A DNA stretch of 64,000 nucleotides. Origin: Simiduia litorea (GTDB taxonomy: Bacteria; Pseudomonadota; Gammaproteobacteria; Pseudomonadales; Cellvibrionaceae). Shown one piece after another: positions 25,747 to 35,108 of this stretch. The position numbers and the translations under genes are program-made. Position 1 is the first letter of the stretch; each line of letters begins with the position of its first letter. The notes beneath the pieces are model-generated. The model was not told the origin of the DNA. It saw only the letters and a program-made list of their open reading frames with translations, and searched no databases. The stretch covers positions 2,728,001 to 2,792,000 of the forward strand of contig NZ_AP031497.1 of assembly GCF_042853465.1 (NCBI RefSeq), in the 5' to 3' direction.

Positions 25747-26489
25747 TGTTCTTCCCCTTGTTGACCTTCTTGAATCAGGGTGCCTTCTTCATTACCTACT
25801 GCAATATTCAGTAGCGCACCCGCCTTATTCATCTTAAATACACGCACTGGCATGTCGTGTTCACGGCACAAACAGATGGCCGTCAAATCCATAACCTGTA
25901 ATTTTTTCTCGAGCACTTCATCGTAAGTGAGCGCGTCAAACTTGGTAGCGGTTGGATCTTTGAGTGGATCGGCGGTATAAATACCATCCACCTTGGTCGC
26001 CTTTAAAACAATATCCGCCTCAACCTCAATACCGCGCAAACAGGCTGCCGAATCAGTGGTAAAGAATGGGTTGCCGGTTCCAGCTGCAAAAATCACCACT
26101 TCACCGGCCTTCAGAAAGCGAATGGCACGGCGGCGATCATAGTGTTCAACAATCCCACTCATGGGTATTGCCGACATGACGCGGGAGGAAATGTTACTGC
26201 GCTCAAGCGCATCGCGCATCGCCAAGGCGTTCATCACCGTGGCCAACATACCCATGTGGTCGCCAGTGACGCGGTCTAGCCCAGCAGCGCTTAGGGACGC
26301 CCCGCGAAACAGGTTGCCACCACCAATTACTAAGCCCACCTGAACACCAATACCGACCAACTGCCCTATTTCTAAGGCCATTTTATCGAGTACCCGGGGG
26401 TCAATACCAAAGCCTTCCTGCCCCATCAGCTCTTCGCCGCTGAGCTTTAACAGAATCCGTTTGTACTTCTTGTCCCGACTACTGGCCAT
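25743..26489 (-). CDS. pyrH: UMP kinase
   Basis: PyrH phosphorylates UMP to UDP in pyrimidine nucleotide synthesis and is a hexameric amino acid kinase-family enzyme regulated by GTP and UTP. The 248 residues begin YKRILLKLSGEELMG and contain the GGGNLFRG nucleotide motif and GTGNPFFTTDSAA. The ATG at 26489 matches the family start; an in-frame ATG at 26507 adds six residues. A terminator lies between tsf and this gene, so it may have its own promoter. Confidence 0.96.
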   Translation of the reverse strand: MASSRDKKYKRILLKLSGEELMGQEGFGIDPRVLDKMALEIGQLVGIGVQVGLVIGGGNLFRGASLSAAGLDRVTGDHMGMLATVMNALAMRDALERSNISSRVMSAIPMSGIVEHYDRRRAIRFLKAGEVVIFAAGTGNPFFTTDSAACLRGIEVEADIVLKATKVDGIYTADPLKDPTATKFDALTYDEVLEKKLQVMDLTAICLCREHDMPVRVFKMNKAGALLNIAVGNEEGTLIQEGQQGEEQ

Positions 26490-26533
26490 GGTGTGCTCCG
26501 CGCGCAAAAAATTGGTGGCAGTTTAACAGCAAA

Positions 26534-26562
26534 AAGAGGTTGGGCGCGACACCCAACCTCTT
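26534..26562 (-). terminator. Terminator/attenuator after tsf
   Basis: An 11-bp perfect stem AAGAGGTTGGG / CCCAACCTCTT with a short loop and following T residues on the minus strand, between tsf and pyrH. Confidence 0.8.
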
Positions 26563-26609
26563 CTTTAGAGCTACCGAACGCAGAGCTTGCACCCGGTAAG
26601 TTGGGCAAC

Positions 26610-27485
26610 TTAGCCCTTAGACGCTTGAACCTGTGCGGCAACTTCTGCAGCAAAATCCACCTCAGCCTTCTCGATACCCTCACCCACTTCAAAACGGGTA
26701 AACGCAACGATTTCAGCGCCAGCATCTTTAGCCAACTTACCAACAGTCAGCTCAGGATTCTTAACAAACGCTTGCTCAGTCAAGCTAATTTCTTTCAGGA
26801 ACTTGTTGATACGGCCAACCATCATTTTTTCAACGATTTCAGCAGCCTTGCCGGCCATGTCAGGCTGGGCCTTGATGATGTCTTTTTCTTTTTCAACAAC
26901 GTCAGCAGACACTTCGCTGGTGTTAACCACTTGTGGATTAACGGCAGCAACATGCATAGACACGTCTTTAGCCAAATCGACACTGCCGCCTTTCAGCTGA
27001 GTGATCACAGCAATGCGGTTGTTGGAGTGTACATAGGAGCCAACGCAACCCGCTGGCGCCTCAACCACAACAACGCGACGCACGCCAATGTTCTCACCAA
27101 TTTTCTGAACCAATGCTGAGCGGGCATCTTCGAGCTCGCCTGCCATCAGCGCAGCAACATCGGTTACCTTGCCAGCGAAAGCCTTATCAACCACTTTGGC
27201 AACGAAGCCCAAGAAGTTTTCGTCGCGCGCAACAAAGTCGGTTTCAGAGTTAACTTCAACCAATACGCCGTAGCTACCGTCATCGGCAACTTTTACAGAA
27301 ACTACGCCGTCTGCCGCGGTGCGGTCGGCTTTCTTAGCAGCCTTTAGGCCTGAATCTTTACGCAGGTTATCAATGGCCAATTCGATATCGCCATTAGATT
27401 CAACCAACGCCTTCTTACACTCCATCATGCCGAGGCCAGTGCGCTCGCGCAATTCTTTTACCAGTGATGCAGAGATAGCTGACAT
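26610..27485 (-). CDS. tsf: Elongation factor Ts
   Basis: EF-Ts is the nucleotide exchange factor of EF-Tu. The 291 residues show the N-terminal UBA-like part (VKELRERTGLGMMECKKAL) with the TGLGMM signature, then the core repeats (NSETDFVARDENF) and the coiled-coil dimerisation region. It follows rpsB, with a hairpin between them. AGAGGA precedes the ATG. Confidence 0.97.
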   Translation of the reverse strand: MSAISASLVKELRERTGLGMMECKKALVESNGDIELAIDNLRKDSGLKAAKKADRTAADGVVSVKVADDGSYGVLVEVNSETDFVARDENFLGFVAKVVDKAFAGKVTDVAALMAGELEDARSALVQKIGENIGVRRVVVVEAPAGCVGSYVHSNNRIAVITQLKGGSVDLAKDVSMHVAAVNPQVVNTSEVSADVVEKEKDIIKAQPDMAGKAAEIVEKMMVGRINKFLKEISLTEQAFVKNPELTVGKLAKDAGAEIVAFTRFEVGEGIEKAEVDFAAEVAAQVQASKG

Positions 27486-27525
27486 AAACCTATCCTCTTA
27501 AATAAGTAATGAAAAATAATTGGTA

Positions 27526-27548
27526 AAAAGGGGGCTAGGCCCCCTTTT
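27526..27548 (-). terminator. Hairpin between rpsB and tsf
   Basis: A nine-bp stem AAAAGGGGG / CCCCCTTTT with a five-base loop in the 104-bp rpsB-tsf gap. It is probably a partial terminator that adjusts the ratio of S2 to EF-Ts. Confidence 0.7.
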
Positions 27549-27589
27549 CGTTGAGCCGCAAAAATGCCGCTCTATGACAAGCCGTTTAC

Positions 27590-28333
27590 TTACTTAGCCG
27601 CAGCTTCGTTCGCTTCAACGTACTCGTCTTTGTTTACAACAGCAGCGCCATTGGCAGCCAAGCCTTCTAAGCAAGAATCGGCAGCAGCAGTTACATACAA
27701 TTTGATCGCGCGGATCGCATCGTCGTTACCAGGGATAACGAAATCAACGCCATCTGGGTTGCTGTTTGAATCCACGATACCGAACACTGGGATACCCAAG
27801 TTGTTGGCTTCTTGAATAGCAATACGCTCGTGATCAACATCGATGACGAACAAGGCATCAGGCAAACCGCCCATGTCCTTAATACCACCGATAGAATCTT
27901 CCAACTTAGCCATCAAGCGAGTGCGCATCAGTGCTTCTTTCTTGGTCAACTTGTCGAAGGTGCCATCTTGGCTCTGGGTCTGCAGATCGCGGAAACGCTT
28001 GATCGACTGACGGATAGTTTTGTAGTTGGTTAACATACCGCCTAACCAGCGGTGGCTAACGAAAGGCTGACCAGCACGGATGGCCTGCTCTTTGATCACC
28101 TTTTGCGCTGCGCGCTTGGTGCCAACAAAAAGAATTTTCTTCTTCTGGGCAGCCATGGTCTTCAGCGTCTCTAGGGCGCTGTTGAACGCAGGAACTGTGT
28201 GCTCAAGGTTGATAATGTGAATTTTGTTGCGGGCGCCGAAGATGTATTTACCCATCTTAGGGTTCCAGTAGCGGGTCTGGTGACCAAAGTGAACACCAGC
28301 CTGCAGCATTTCGCGCATGCTTACTTGTGACAT
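27590..28333 (-). CDS. rpsB: 30S ribosomal protein S2
   Basis: S2 joins the small subunit late in assembly and is needed for binding S1. The 247 residues carry the usual start (VSMREMLQAGVHFGHQTRYWNPKM) and the internal LPDALFVIDVDHE region. AAAGGAAAA precedes the ATG. It is the first gene of the long minus-strand cluster, transcribed from a promoter at about 28492-28519 with a long leader. Confidence 0.98.
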   Translation of the reverse strand: MSQVSMREMLQAGVHFGHQTRYWNPKMGKYIFGARNKIHIINLEHTVPAFNSALETLKTMAAQKKKILFVGTKRAAQKVIKEQAIRAGQPFVSHRWLGGMLTNYKTIRQSIKRFRDLQTQSQDGTFDKLTKKEALMRTRLMAKLEDSIGGIKDMGGLPDALFVIDVDHERIAIQEANNLGIPVFGIVDSNSNPDGVDFVIPGNDDAIRAIKLYVTAAADSCLEGLAANGAAVVNKDEYVEANEAAAK

Positions 28334-28490
28334 ATCTATTTTCCTTTCGGGTTAAGCCTCCATGAACCCCACCGACCAACCCTAAACGTGAAGCTCCCGT
28401 AGGAACGACGCGGCTTTCGGGCACCCAGGTCAGGCGTGACGGATCATGTGTGACGTTGATTTTTAATCGCTAGATCATTCCAGCGGCGCG
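28334..28490 (-). promoter_or_regulatory. rpsB 5' leader, likely autoregulatory RNA
   Basis: The transcript from the promoter below would carry a leader of about 150 bases. It contains a GC-rich stem region and, near the start codon, GGGTTGGTCGGTGGGGTTC and AACCC elements that can pair. In gammaproteobacteria the rpsB leader is known to be bound by S2 to repress rpsB-tsf translation. The assignment here rests on position and on these paired blocks, not on a model search. Confidence 0.5.
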
Positions 28491-28491
28491 C

Positions 28492-28519
28492 TTTATACCA
28501 TAAAGCCGGCAAAACTCAA
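28492..28519 (-). promoter_or_regulatory. Probable rpsB promoter
   Basis: On the minus strand TTGAGT (28514-28519) and TATAAA (28492-28497) are separated by 16 bases, a good sigma-70 promoter. The following discriminator GCGCGCC is very GC-rich, as expected for stringently controlled ribosomal protein promoters. Confidence 0.65.
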
Positions 28520-28680
28520 AGCTAAAGACGATATTTCAACCCTGCCGAAGCCTAGCATTTTGGGCTACAATGCCCGCCTTTACCTCATTCGAGGTAGTGT
28601 TGGATTACGTTTTACCGGCTCTAAAGCCTCTGCTTTCGGAGCGCTGGCCCCATTAGGAAACTCAAGGAAACGCCTTACTC

Positions 28681-29454
28681 ATGTCTGCATCTATCCGTAC
28701 ACCCGATGAAATCGCCAAAATGCGCGTTGCTGGTCGCATGGCAGCCGAGTGCCTAGAGCTAATTGAGCCCCACGTGGTACCCGGCGTGACGACAGGTGAG
28801 CTGGATCAGATCATCCACGACCACATCGTCAATGTACAAAAAGCCATACCTGCTTGCCTTGGCTATAAGGGATTTCCCAAATCTGTCTGCACCTCGGTCA
28901 ATGAAGTGATTTGTCACGGCATCCCCTCCGACAAAAAGGTCCTTAAAAAGGGAGACATCGTTAATATCGACGTCACGGTGATCTTTGATGGCTATTTTGG
29001 CGACACCAGCAAAATGTATTTTGTCGGCGAAGTACCCGGTCACGCGGAGCGCCTTGTACAGGTTACCCAAGAGTGTTTGTACAAAGCCATTGGACTGGTA
29101 AAGCCTGGCTGCCGCCTTGGCGATATTGGCGCCGTCATACAGCAGCATGCCGAGGCCAACTACTACTCGGTAGTGCGGGAATACTGCGGTCACGGCATCA
29201 GTAATGTGTTTCACGAAGACCCGCAAATTTTGCATTACGGCCAAGCGGGCACAGGCATGGAACTAAAAGAAGGCATGACCTTCACCATCGAGCCTATGAT
29301 CAATGCCGGTAAGCCGGGCACTAAGTTGTTAGGTGACGGCTGGACAGTGCTCACCAAGGATCGACGCCTGTCCGCTCAATGGGAACACACGCTCGCCGTT
29401 ACCAAAGACGGCGTGGAAGTATTAACTGCCCGCAAGGAAGAATCTTTTTCGTGA
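28681..29454 (+). CDS. map: Methionine aminopeptidase type I
   Basis: Map removes the initiator methionine from new proteins. The 257-residue pita-bread enzyme shows the metal ligands in order: VNIDVTVIFDGYFGDTS (two Asp), CGHGISNVFHEDP (His), TFTIEPMI (Glu) and SAQWEHTLAVT (Glu). It is divergent from rpsB and overlaps glnD by four bases, the common gammaproteobacterial order rpsB / map-glnD-dap genes. The leader holds TACAAT as a likely -10 box. Confidence 0.97.
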   Translation: MSASIRTPDEIAKMRVAGRMAAECLELIEPHVVPGVTTGELDQIIHDHIVNVQKAIPACLGYKGFPKSVCTSVNEVICHGIPSDKKVLKKGDIVNIDVTVIFDGYFGDTSKMYFVGEVPGHAERLVQVTQECLYKAIGLVKPGCRLGDIGAVIQQHAEANYYSVVREYCGHGISNVFHEDPQILHYGQAGTGMELKEGMTFTIEPMINAGKPGTKLLGDGWTVLTKDRRLSAQWEHTLAVTKDGVEVLTARKEESFS

Positions 29455-32132
29455 AGCTGAGCACGCCTTTTTTTGAACGCACCCCGTTTTTCTTTGATCA
29501 AAATCGCTTTCGCGAAAAGTTAGCAACAGAAAAACCCATTGCAACGTTTAAGGATGCAATGAACGCCGCCAACATTCAGTTTGACGTGCGTTTCAAAGAA
29601 GGCGAAGACATTCGCACATTGATTTATGAGCGCGCGCACTTTATCGACCTAATCCTGCATTACGCATGGCACCAGTTTAATTGGCAAACAGGTGTCTGCT
29701 TAATGGCCGTTGGCGGTTATGGCCGCGGCGAATTGCACCCGGCGTCGGATATCGATCTATTGCTATTGCTTGACAACGATGACGCGCGCGCGAACTTGGA
29801 CGCGATCGAGCGATTTTTCACCTTTCTTTGGGATATTGGTCTCGAGATCGGTCACAGTGTGCGCAGCGTTAAACAGTGTGTGGAAATCGCCAAAGACGAT
29901 ATCACCGTCGCCACCAACATAATGGAAAGTCGCACCTTGATTGGCGACGACCAGCTACGCGATCAACTGATGAGCGCAACTGCGCCCGAAAAAATTTGGA
30001 CGCCTGACGCTTTTTTTCGCGCCAAGTGGGAAGAACAACAGGAACGTCACAATAAACACAGTGACTCCTCCAGCAACCTTGAACCTAATGTCAAAAATGC
30101 GCCGGGCGGTTTGCGCGATATCCAAACCATCTCTTGGGTCGCCAAACGCTACTTCAATGTGCGCACCATTAAACAGCTCGAGGGGCGCGGTTTTTTTACC
30201 GAAGGTGAATACGCCATATTAATGACCGGTGAAGAGTTTCTATGGCGCGTGCGCTACGGCCTGCACATGCTCGCCAAGCGAGGAGAAGAGCGCCTACTGT
30301 TCGACCACCAACGCGCGCTGGCCACGCTGTTTGGCTATAAAGATACACCCGAGCGCTTGGCCATCGAACAATTCATGCACCGGTATTATCGCATCGTGCA
30401 AACATTGCAGGAACTTAACGATGTATTGCTGCAATTTTTAAGTGAAGCCATTTTACCGAATGGTCAAGAGCAGCAGCTCGAACCCATTAACGCGCGTTTT
30501 CAAATGCGCAACAGCTTCATTGAAGTTGCCTACACCAAAGTCTTCCTCGAAGACCCCAGCGCACTGCTTGAAATTTTTGTCTTAATGGGTAGAGACAAGC
30601 GCATTCTTGGCGTGCGCGCCTCAACCATCAGACTGATACGTGAATCGCGCCAGCTCATTGACGATGACTTTCGAGCCAACCCCCGCAATACAGCACTTTT
30701 TATGGAGCTAATGCGCTCGCCCTATAGCCTTGTGCGGCAATTAAAGCGCATGAAGCGCTACGGCGTATTGGGTCGGTATCTACCGGAATTTGACCGTATA
30801 ACTGGGCAGATGCAACACGACCTTTTTCACATTTACACGGTCGATGAGCACACGTTGCGGGTGATGAAAAACATGCGCAAATTCCGCTTACCGGAAGCGC
30901 AAGAAAAGTTTCCGGTTGCCGCGCATATTATGAATCGGCTCGCGAAACCAGAGCTGCTGTATATCGCAGGGCTTTATCACGATATTGCCAAAGGCCGCGG
31001 TGGCGATCACTCCATGTTGGGTAAAGTGGACGCTGAAGATTTTTGTGTGCGCCACGGCTTAACGGGTCGAGAAACCAGGCTCGTTGTATGGCTGGTGGAA
31101 ATGCATTTACTCATGTCCGCAGTATCGCAGAAGCAAGACATTTCAGATCCAGAAGTGATTCACAAATTCGCCTTGTTAGTTGGCGATCAACTTCGCCTAG
31201 ACTACCTCTATTTGTTAACGGTTGCCGACATTAACGGCACCAACCCAGACCTCTGGAACACCTGGCGCGCGAGTTTAATGCGTCAGCTTTACCTAGAAAC
31301 AAAACGCGCCCTGCGCCGTGGCCTCGAAAATCCCATCGACCGTCAGGAGCTAATTGTTGAAACCCAGCAGGCAGCCATTCGCAAACTGGAAGACAAGAAT
31401 CTCTCAGAAAAGCGCGTGCGGCAAATTTGGGGCGGTATGGGTGAAGATTATTTCTTGCGCGAATCACATTTAGATATCGCCTGGCACACGGAAGCCATTA
31501 GCTGCCATCGCAGCGAGGAACCACTCATATTGATTCGCCAGAGCCGTTTCAATGGCATGGAAGGAGCCACCCAAATTTTCGTACGGACTAAAGATCGCAA
31601 CAATGTGTTTGCCGCCTCCGCCAACGCCCTGTCTGGATTGAATTTAGATATTCAGGATGCCCGTATTTACAGCTCGCCCGACGGCTTTACTATCGATACC
31701 TTTTTTGTGCTCGACGAGAACGGTGAACCCACTAAATACGATCGTTTCGATGCAATTCGGCGCGCGCTGCACGATGAGCTGGCCTTGGTCGATCAATACC
31801 CCGATATTATCCAACGCCGCACACCGCGGGTGTTAAAACATTTCACCATGCCCAGTCGAACACGACTGAGTAATGATTTGGTGACCGGCAACACCATATT
31901 AGAAGTTATCAGCCCAGACAGACCAGGTTTACTAGCTGCCATAGGTCGCGTTTTTTTACGCTTTGGTATTCAGTTACAAAACGCCAAGATTGCCACACTA
32001 GGCGAGCGCGTCGAAGATATTTTCTTTATCAGCGACGCCAATGGCGAGCCGCTTTCCGACCCCAAGCTGTGCGAAGACCTACAGGACAGTATTTGCAAGG
32101 CATTGGACGACATCGTCAGCCAAAAACATTAA
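29451..32132 (+). CDS. glnD: Bifunctional PII uridylyltransferase / uridylyl-removing enzyme
   Basis: GlnD senses glutamine and adds or removes UMP on the PII proteins, controlling glutamine synthetase and Ntr genes. The 893 residues match E. coli (890). Order of domains: nucleotidyltransferase with GGYGRGELHPASDIDLL, the GlnD linker, an HD domain (AGLYHDIAKGRGGDHS) for UMP removal, and two C-terminal ACT domains that bind glutamine. I chose the GTG at 29451, which overlaps the map stop (GTGA) and has AGGAAG upstream. An open frame reaching back to 29379 lies inside map and is not used. Confidence 0.96.
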   Translation: MKLSTPFFERTPFFFDQNRFREKLATEKPIATFKDAMNAANIQFDVRFKEGEDIRTLIYERAHFIDLILHYAWHQFNWQTGVCLMAVGGYGRGELHPASDIDLLLLLDNDDARANLDAIERFFTFLWDIGLEIGHSVRSVKQCVEIAKDDITVATNIMESRTLIGDDQLRDQLMSATAPEKIWTPDAFFRAKWEEQQERHNKHSDSSSNLEPNVKNAPGGLRDIQTISWVAKRYFNVRTIKQLEGRGFFTEGEYAILMTGEEFLWRVRYGLHMLAKRGEERLLFDHQRALATLFGYKDTPERLAIEQFMHRYYRIVQTLQELNDVLLQFLSEAILPNGQEQQLEPINARFQMRNSFIEVAYTKVFLEDPSALLEIFVLMGRDKRILGVRASTIRLIRESRQLIDDDFRANPRNTALFMELMRSPYSLVRQLKRMKRYGVLGRYLPEFDRITGQMQHDLFHIYTVDEHTLRVMKNMRKFRLPEAQEKFPVAAHIMNRLAKPELLYIAGLYHDIAKGRGGDHSMLGKVDAEDFCVRHGLTGRETRLVVWLVEMHLLMSAVSQKQDISDPEVIHKFALLVGDQLRLDYLYLLTVADINGTNPDLWNTWRASLMRQLYLETKRALRRGLENPIDRQELIVETQQAAIRKLEDKNLSEKRVRQIWGGMGEDYFLRESHLDIAWHTEAISCHRSEEPLILIRQSRFNGMEGATQIFVRTKDRNNVFAASANALSGLNLDIQDARIYSSPDGFTIDTFFVLDENGEPTKYDRFDAIRRALHDELALVDQYPDIIQRRTPRVLKHFTMPSRTRLSNDLVTGNTILEVISPDRPGLLAAIGRVFLRFGIQLQNAKIATLGERVEDIFFISDANGEPLSDPKLCEDLQDSICKALDDIVSQKH

Positions 32133-32163
32133 CCGAGATATAACATCAAAAAACGAGTCGCAG

Positions 32164-33354
32164 ATGAACCCCGATTTGCTGAAATTGCAGGCCTACCCTT
32201 TTGAGCGTTTAGCACAACTGAAAGCCAATGCCAAACCCGTCGACTTAGCACACATCGCCCTAAGTATCGGCGAGCCAAAACATCAGCCGCCACAATTTGT
32301 ACTCGATACTTTGGTGAAAAATCTCGATAAACTTTCAAACTACCCTACCACCAAAGGCATTCCCGAACTGCGCATTGCCATCAGTAGATGGCTTGAACAA
32401 CGGTTTCACTTATCGCCTAACAGCGTTGATGCCGAGCGTCAGGTATTGCCGGTTAACGGTACCCGCGAAGCGCTATTTGCGTTTGTTCAAGCCGTTATCG
32501 ACAAGTCGAAGCCTGCCTTAGTGGTTAGCCCAAACCCCTTTTACCAAATCTACGAAGGTGCCGCCTTTCTCGCCGGCACCGATATTCACTTTCTAAACTG
32601 CACCAAAGACAACGGCTATATTCCCGACTACGACGCCGTAGCGCCCGACGTGTGGCAACAATGCCAGCTGTTATTCGTGTGCTCGCCCGGCAACCCGACA
32701 GGCGCGGTGACATCCAAACAGACGTTAAAGAAGCTGATTGCACTGGCCGATCAATACGATTTCATCATCGCCAGTGACGAGTGCTACTCAGAACTATATT
32801 TCGGCGCCCCGCCGCCGGGGTTGTTAGAAGTTTGTGACGACATTGGCCGCACCGACTATAAGCGCTGCGTTGTGTTTCACTCGCTGTCCAAACGCTCGAA
32901 TCTGCCAGGGCTGCGCTCAGGCTTTGTGGCCGGTGATGCAGATATTTTAAAACAGTTTTTGCTGTATCGAACCTATCATGGCTGTGCCATGCCGGTAACC
33001 AGCCAACTGGCCTCCATAGCGGCTTGGCAAGATGAGAAACACGTGATCGAAAATCGCGCGCTATACGCTGAAAAGTTTGACGCCGTACTCGATATTTTGT
33101 CAGGTCAGTTAGATGTGCAGAAACCCGATGCGAGCTTCTACCTTTGGCCGCGCGTTGAAATGAGCGATACAGATTTTGCGCGGCAACTGTTCGAACGCAC
33201 CCATGTGACCGTTTTACCGGGCACATTTATCGCGCGAGCAACACCCACTGGGAACCCAGGTGCCAACCATATTCGCATGGCGCTAGTTGCAGGCACGGCT
33301 GAGTGCGTTGACGCGGCCAAAAGAATTCGATCCTTTTTAACGGCCGGCAGCTAA
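32164..33354 (+). CDS. dapC: Succinyldiaminopimelate aminotransferase
   Basis: A class I/II PLP aminotransferase of 396 residues. DapC converts N-succinyl-2-amino-6-ketopimelate to N-succinyl-LL-2,6-diaminopimelate in the succinylase branch of lysine/DAP synthesis. The PLP-binding lysine is in the FHSLSKRSNLPGLRSGF segment and the VCSPGNPTG motif is present. Its place between glnD and dapD/dapE, as in Pseudomonas and many betaproteobacteria, supports the function over other aminotransferases. The ATG at 32164 gives the family N-terminus (MNPDLLKLQAYPFERL). Its stop overlaps the nth start by one base. Confidence 0.92.
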   Translation: MNPDLLKLQAYPFERLAQLKANAKPVDLAHIALSIGEPKHQPPQFVLDTLVKNLDKLSNYPTTKGIPELRIAISRWLEQRFHLSPNSVDAERQVLPVNGTREALFAFVQAVIDKSKPALVVSPNPFYQIYEGAAFLAGTDIHFLNCTKDNGYIPDYDAVAPDVWQQCQLLFVCSPGNPTGAVTSKQTLKKLIALADQYDFIIASDECYSELYFGAPPPGLLEVCDDIGRTDYKRCVVFHSLSKRSNLPGLRSGFVAGDADILKQFLLYRTYHGCAMPVTSQLASIAAWQDEKHVIENRALYAEKFDAVLDILSGQLDVQKPDASFYLWPRVEMSDTDFARQLFERTHVTVLPGTFIARATPTGNPGANHIRMALVAGTAECVDAAKRIRSFLTAGS

Positions 33355-34016
33355 TGGATAACCCGAATAAAGCGGCGCGGGTGGAAAAAATATTGCACAC
33401 GCTAGAGGCGCATTATCCCAATCCGCCCATTCCGCTCGATCACACCGACACCTATAGCTTACTCGTCGCAGTATTATTGTCTGCACAGTGTACCGATGAG
33501 CGCGTGAACAAGATTACACCGGCGCTTTGGGCACTCGCAAAAACACCCGAGGCCATGACGCGCATTCCGGTAGACGCCATTCAAGCGGTAATACGACCCT
33601 GTGGGCTATCGCCTAAAAAAGCGAAAGCGATATCGGCGCTATCGCATATTTTGGTTGAAAAGTACCAAGGTGAGGTACCTGCAGACATGGCTAAACTAGA
33701 GGAGCTTCCGGGCGTTGGCCACAAGACCGCCAGCGTAGTGATGGCTCAGGCATTTGGCGTACCTGCCTTTCCCGTCGACACCCACATTCATCGCTTAGCA
33801 CAGCGCTGGGGGCTGACCAGCGGCAAAAATGTGGTGCAAACGGAGAAGGATTTAAAGCGCCTGTTCCCAAAGGAAAAGTGGAACACGTTACACCTACAAA
33901 TTATTTTTTACGGGCGGGAATACTGTACCGCTAGAGGCTGCGACGGCACCCGCTGCCCGCTGTGTCGTTGGTGTTATCCAAACCGAAAAAAACCCAAACA
34001 GGTGCACAAACCTTAG
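33354..34016 (+). CDS. nth: Endonuclease III (variant iron-sulfur motif)
   Basis: A 220-residue base-excision DNA glycosylase/lyase for oxidised pyrimidines. The helix-hairpin-helix LEELPGVGHKTASVV contains the catalytic Lys124, and Asp142 lies in the VDTHIHR segment. Classical Nth proteins end with a 4Fe-4S loop C-X6-C-X2-C-X5-C. Here the cysteines are at 191, 196, 201, 204 and 207, so the spacing is different, and the end resembles the type seen in some non-gammaproteobacterial homologues. The gene overlaps dapC by one base, not the usual rnf/rsx neighbourhood. The 3' end overlaps the convergent hypothetical gene by four bases. Confidence 0.88.
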   Translation: MDNPNKAARVEKILHTLEAHYPNPPIPLDHTDTYSLLVAVLLSAQCTDERVNKITPALWALAKTPEAMTRIPVDAIQAVIRPCGLSPKKAKAISALSHILVEKYQGEVPADMAKLEELPGVGHKTASVVMAQAFGVPAFPVDTHIHRLAQRWGLTSGKNVVQTEKDLKRLFPKEKWNTLHLQIIFYGREYCTARGCDGTRCPLCRWCYPNRKKPKQVHKP

Positions 34017-34453
34017 AAGCGGCCGTTGACCTCGCGCGCCTCAAACATTGAACGCCGTTCTACCGTAGCGGCTGGCTTTGCTTCTGGTAGCTGATGCTCA
34101 ATGGGCGCCAATGACATTTGATCGGCGTTTAAACCCGCGCGCATAAAAGACGGCTTTTGCCGCTTGGCCAACTCGCCTTCCAGCCGCACGAGTTGATTTT
34201 TTTCAATTCTGCAGAGCCCGCCAATAGCTTCAATCGCGCGAACATAGGCGCGTGCTTGCGCCTCTGTTAGGCCAGACTTGAGCACCACAACACGGCCACT
34301 AAAAAAGCGTTTTAACTGCTCGTTAGAGCGCAGTTTAAAGAGTTTAGCGAAGCCTTGCGCCAAATCACTGCGCTCGACGCCATGGCTAGCTTGACCCCAA
34401 AAAACCACTTTGAAGTCCGCTTGAGGAGAGGGTAGGGAAAAATCTATTGTCAT
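34013..34453 (-). CDS. Hypothetical protein with small alpha/beta domain
   Basis: A 146-residue protein of unknown function. The first 90 residues have the pattern of a small domain found at the N-terminus of various gammaproteobacterial proteins: FKVVFWGQASHGVERSDL, FAKLFKLRSNEQLKRFFSG and VVLKSGLTEAQARAYVRAI ending in a Gly-X-Cys turn. The rest is polar and likely disordered (proline- and alanine-rich). No signal peptide or membrane segment is visible. The ATG at 34453 is preferred over a TTG at 34498. The gene is convergent with nth, overlapping by four bases. Confidence 0.6.
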   Translation of the reverse strand: MTIDFSLPSPQADFKVVFWGQASHGVERSDLAQGFAKLFKLRSNEQLKRFFSGRVVVLKSGLTEAQARAYVRAIEAIGGLCRIEKNQLVRLEGELAKRQKPSFMRAGLNADQMSLAPIEHQLPEAKPAATVERRSMFEAREVNGRF

Positions 34454-34735
34454 ATTGTTGCAGCCACGTCCTGTGAACACCTCGAATACAATGGGCAAAA
34501 ACGGTTAAAACCTACACGGCGCCACTGTCGGTGGCACTTTTTACGCGTTCGTTAAGTGTATGTAAAGAATTGAGGCGCCATTAGATCAAGAAGATTTAAT
34601 AAAATGCCGATAAGTTGGCTTTTTAGTGTTTTTTGATCTTAAAACCGCAATTTTGCCCTTTTGGTGCGCCATGCACGCCTAGCGTGAGTCTGGTAGACTT
34701 GCGCCCCAACTTCCAAACTGACCATTTAAATTGCT

Positions 34736-35074
34736 ATGAATACGCTTTTTGGTATTAAAAATTGCGACACTGTCAAGAAAGCACAAACTTGGCTTAAGCA
34801 ACACGAGGTGGCCTACACGTTTCACGACTTCCGCATCGACGGGCTCACCGACACTCAAGTGCGAGGCTGGCATAAAGAGCTGGGTGACGCCCTACTCAAC
34901 CGCCGGAGCACCACGTGGAAACAGCTCACTGACGCACAAAAGGCCGAGGCTGAGGCAGACCCTGTCGCACTAATACTGGCTAACCCAACCCTAATCAAGC
35001 GCCCCTTGCTCGATACTGGCACCGCTCGCATGGTGGGTTTTAAGCAGGACCAATACGCGCAACTATTTCGCTAA
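34736..35074 (+). CDS. ArsC/Spx-family protein, YffB type
   Basis: A 112-residue thioredoxin-fold protein of the ArsC/Spx family: start TLFGIKNCDTVKKAQTWL with a single redox cysteine, middle ELGDALLNRRSTTWK and the end PTLIKRPLLDTG. YffB-type proteins are commonly found next to dapE/dapD in gammaproteobacteria and resemble glutathione-dependent thiol reductases, but their role is not settled. It precedes dapD by 34 bp and is probably cotranscribed with it. Confidence 0.85.
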   Translation: MNTLFGIKNCDTVKKAQTWLKQHEVAYTFHDFRIDGLTDTQVRGWHKELGDALLNRRSTTWKQLTDAQKAEAEADPVALILANPTLIKRPLLDTGTARMVGFKQDQYAQLFR

Positions 35075-35108
35075 TCATTTATATCTAACTCACTTACTAG
35101 GATTTTCC

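Noticed and set aside
26493..27119. 208-residue open frame antisense to tsf
   Set aside because: It mirrors a highly expressed conserved gene and runs through its terminator; no coding evidence.
29379..29450. Longer N-terminus of GlnD
   Set aside because: It lies within map in another frame; the GTG at 29451 has a ribosome-binding site and the ATGA-like overlap.
34521..34542. Terminator GCCAC/GTGGC followed by T-run on the plus strand
   Set aside because: The stem is only five bp and no plus-strand gene ends nearby that needs it.
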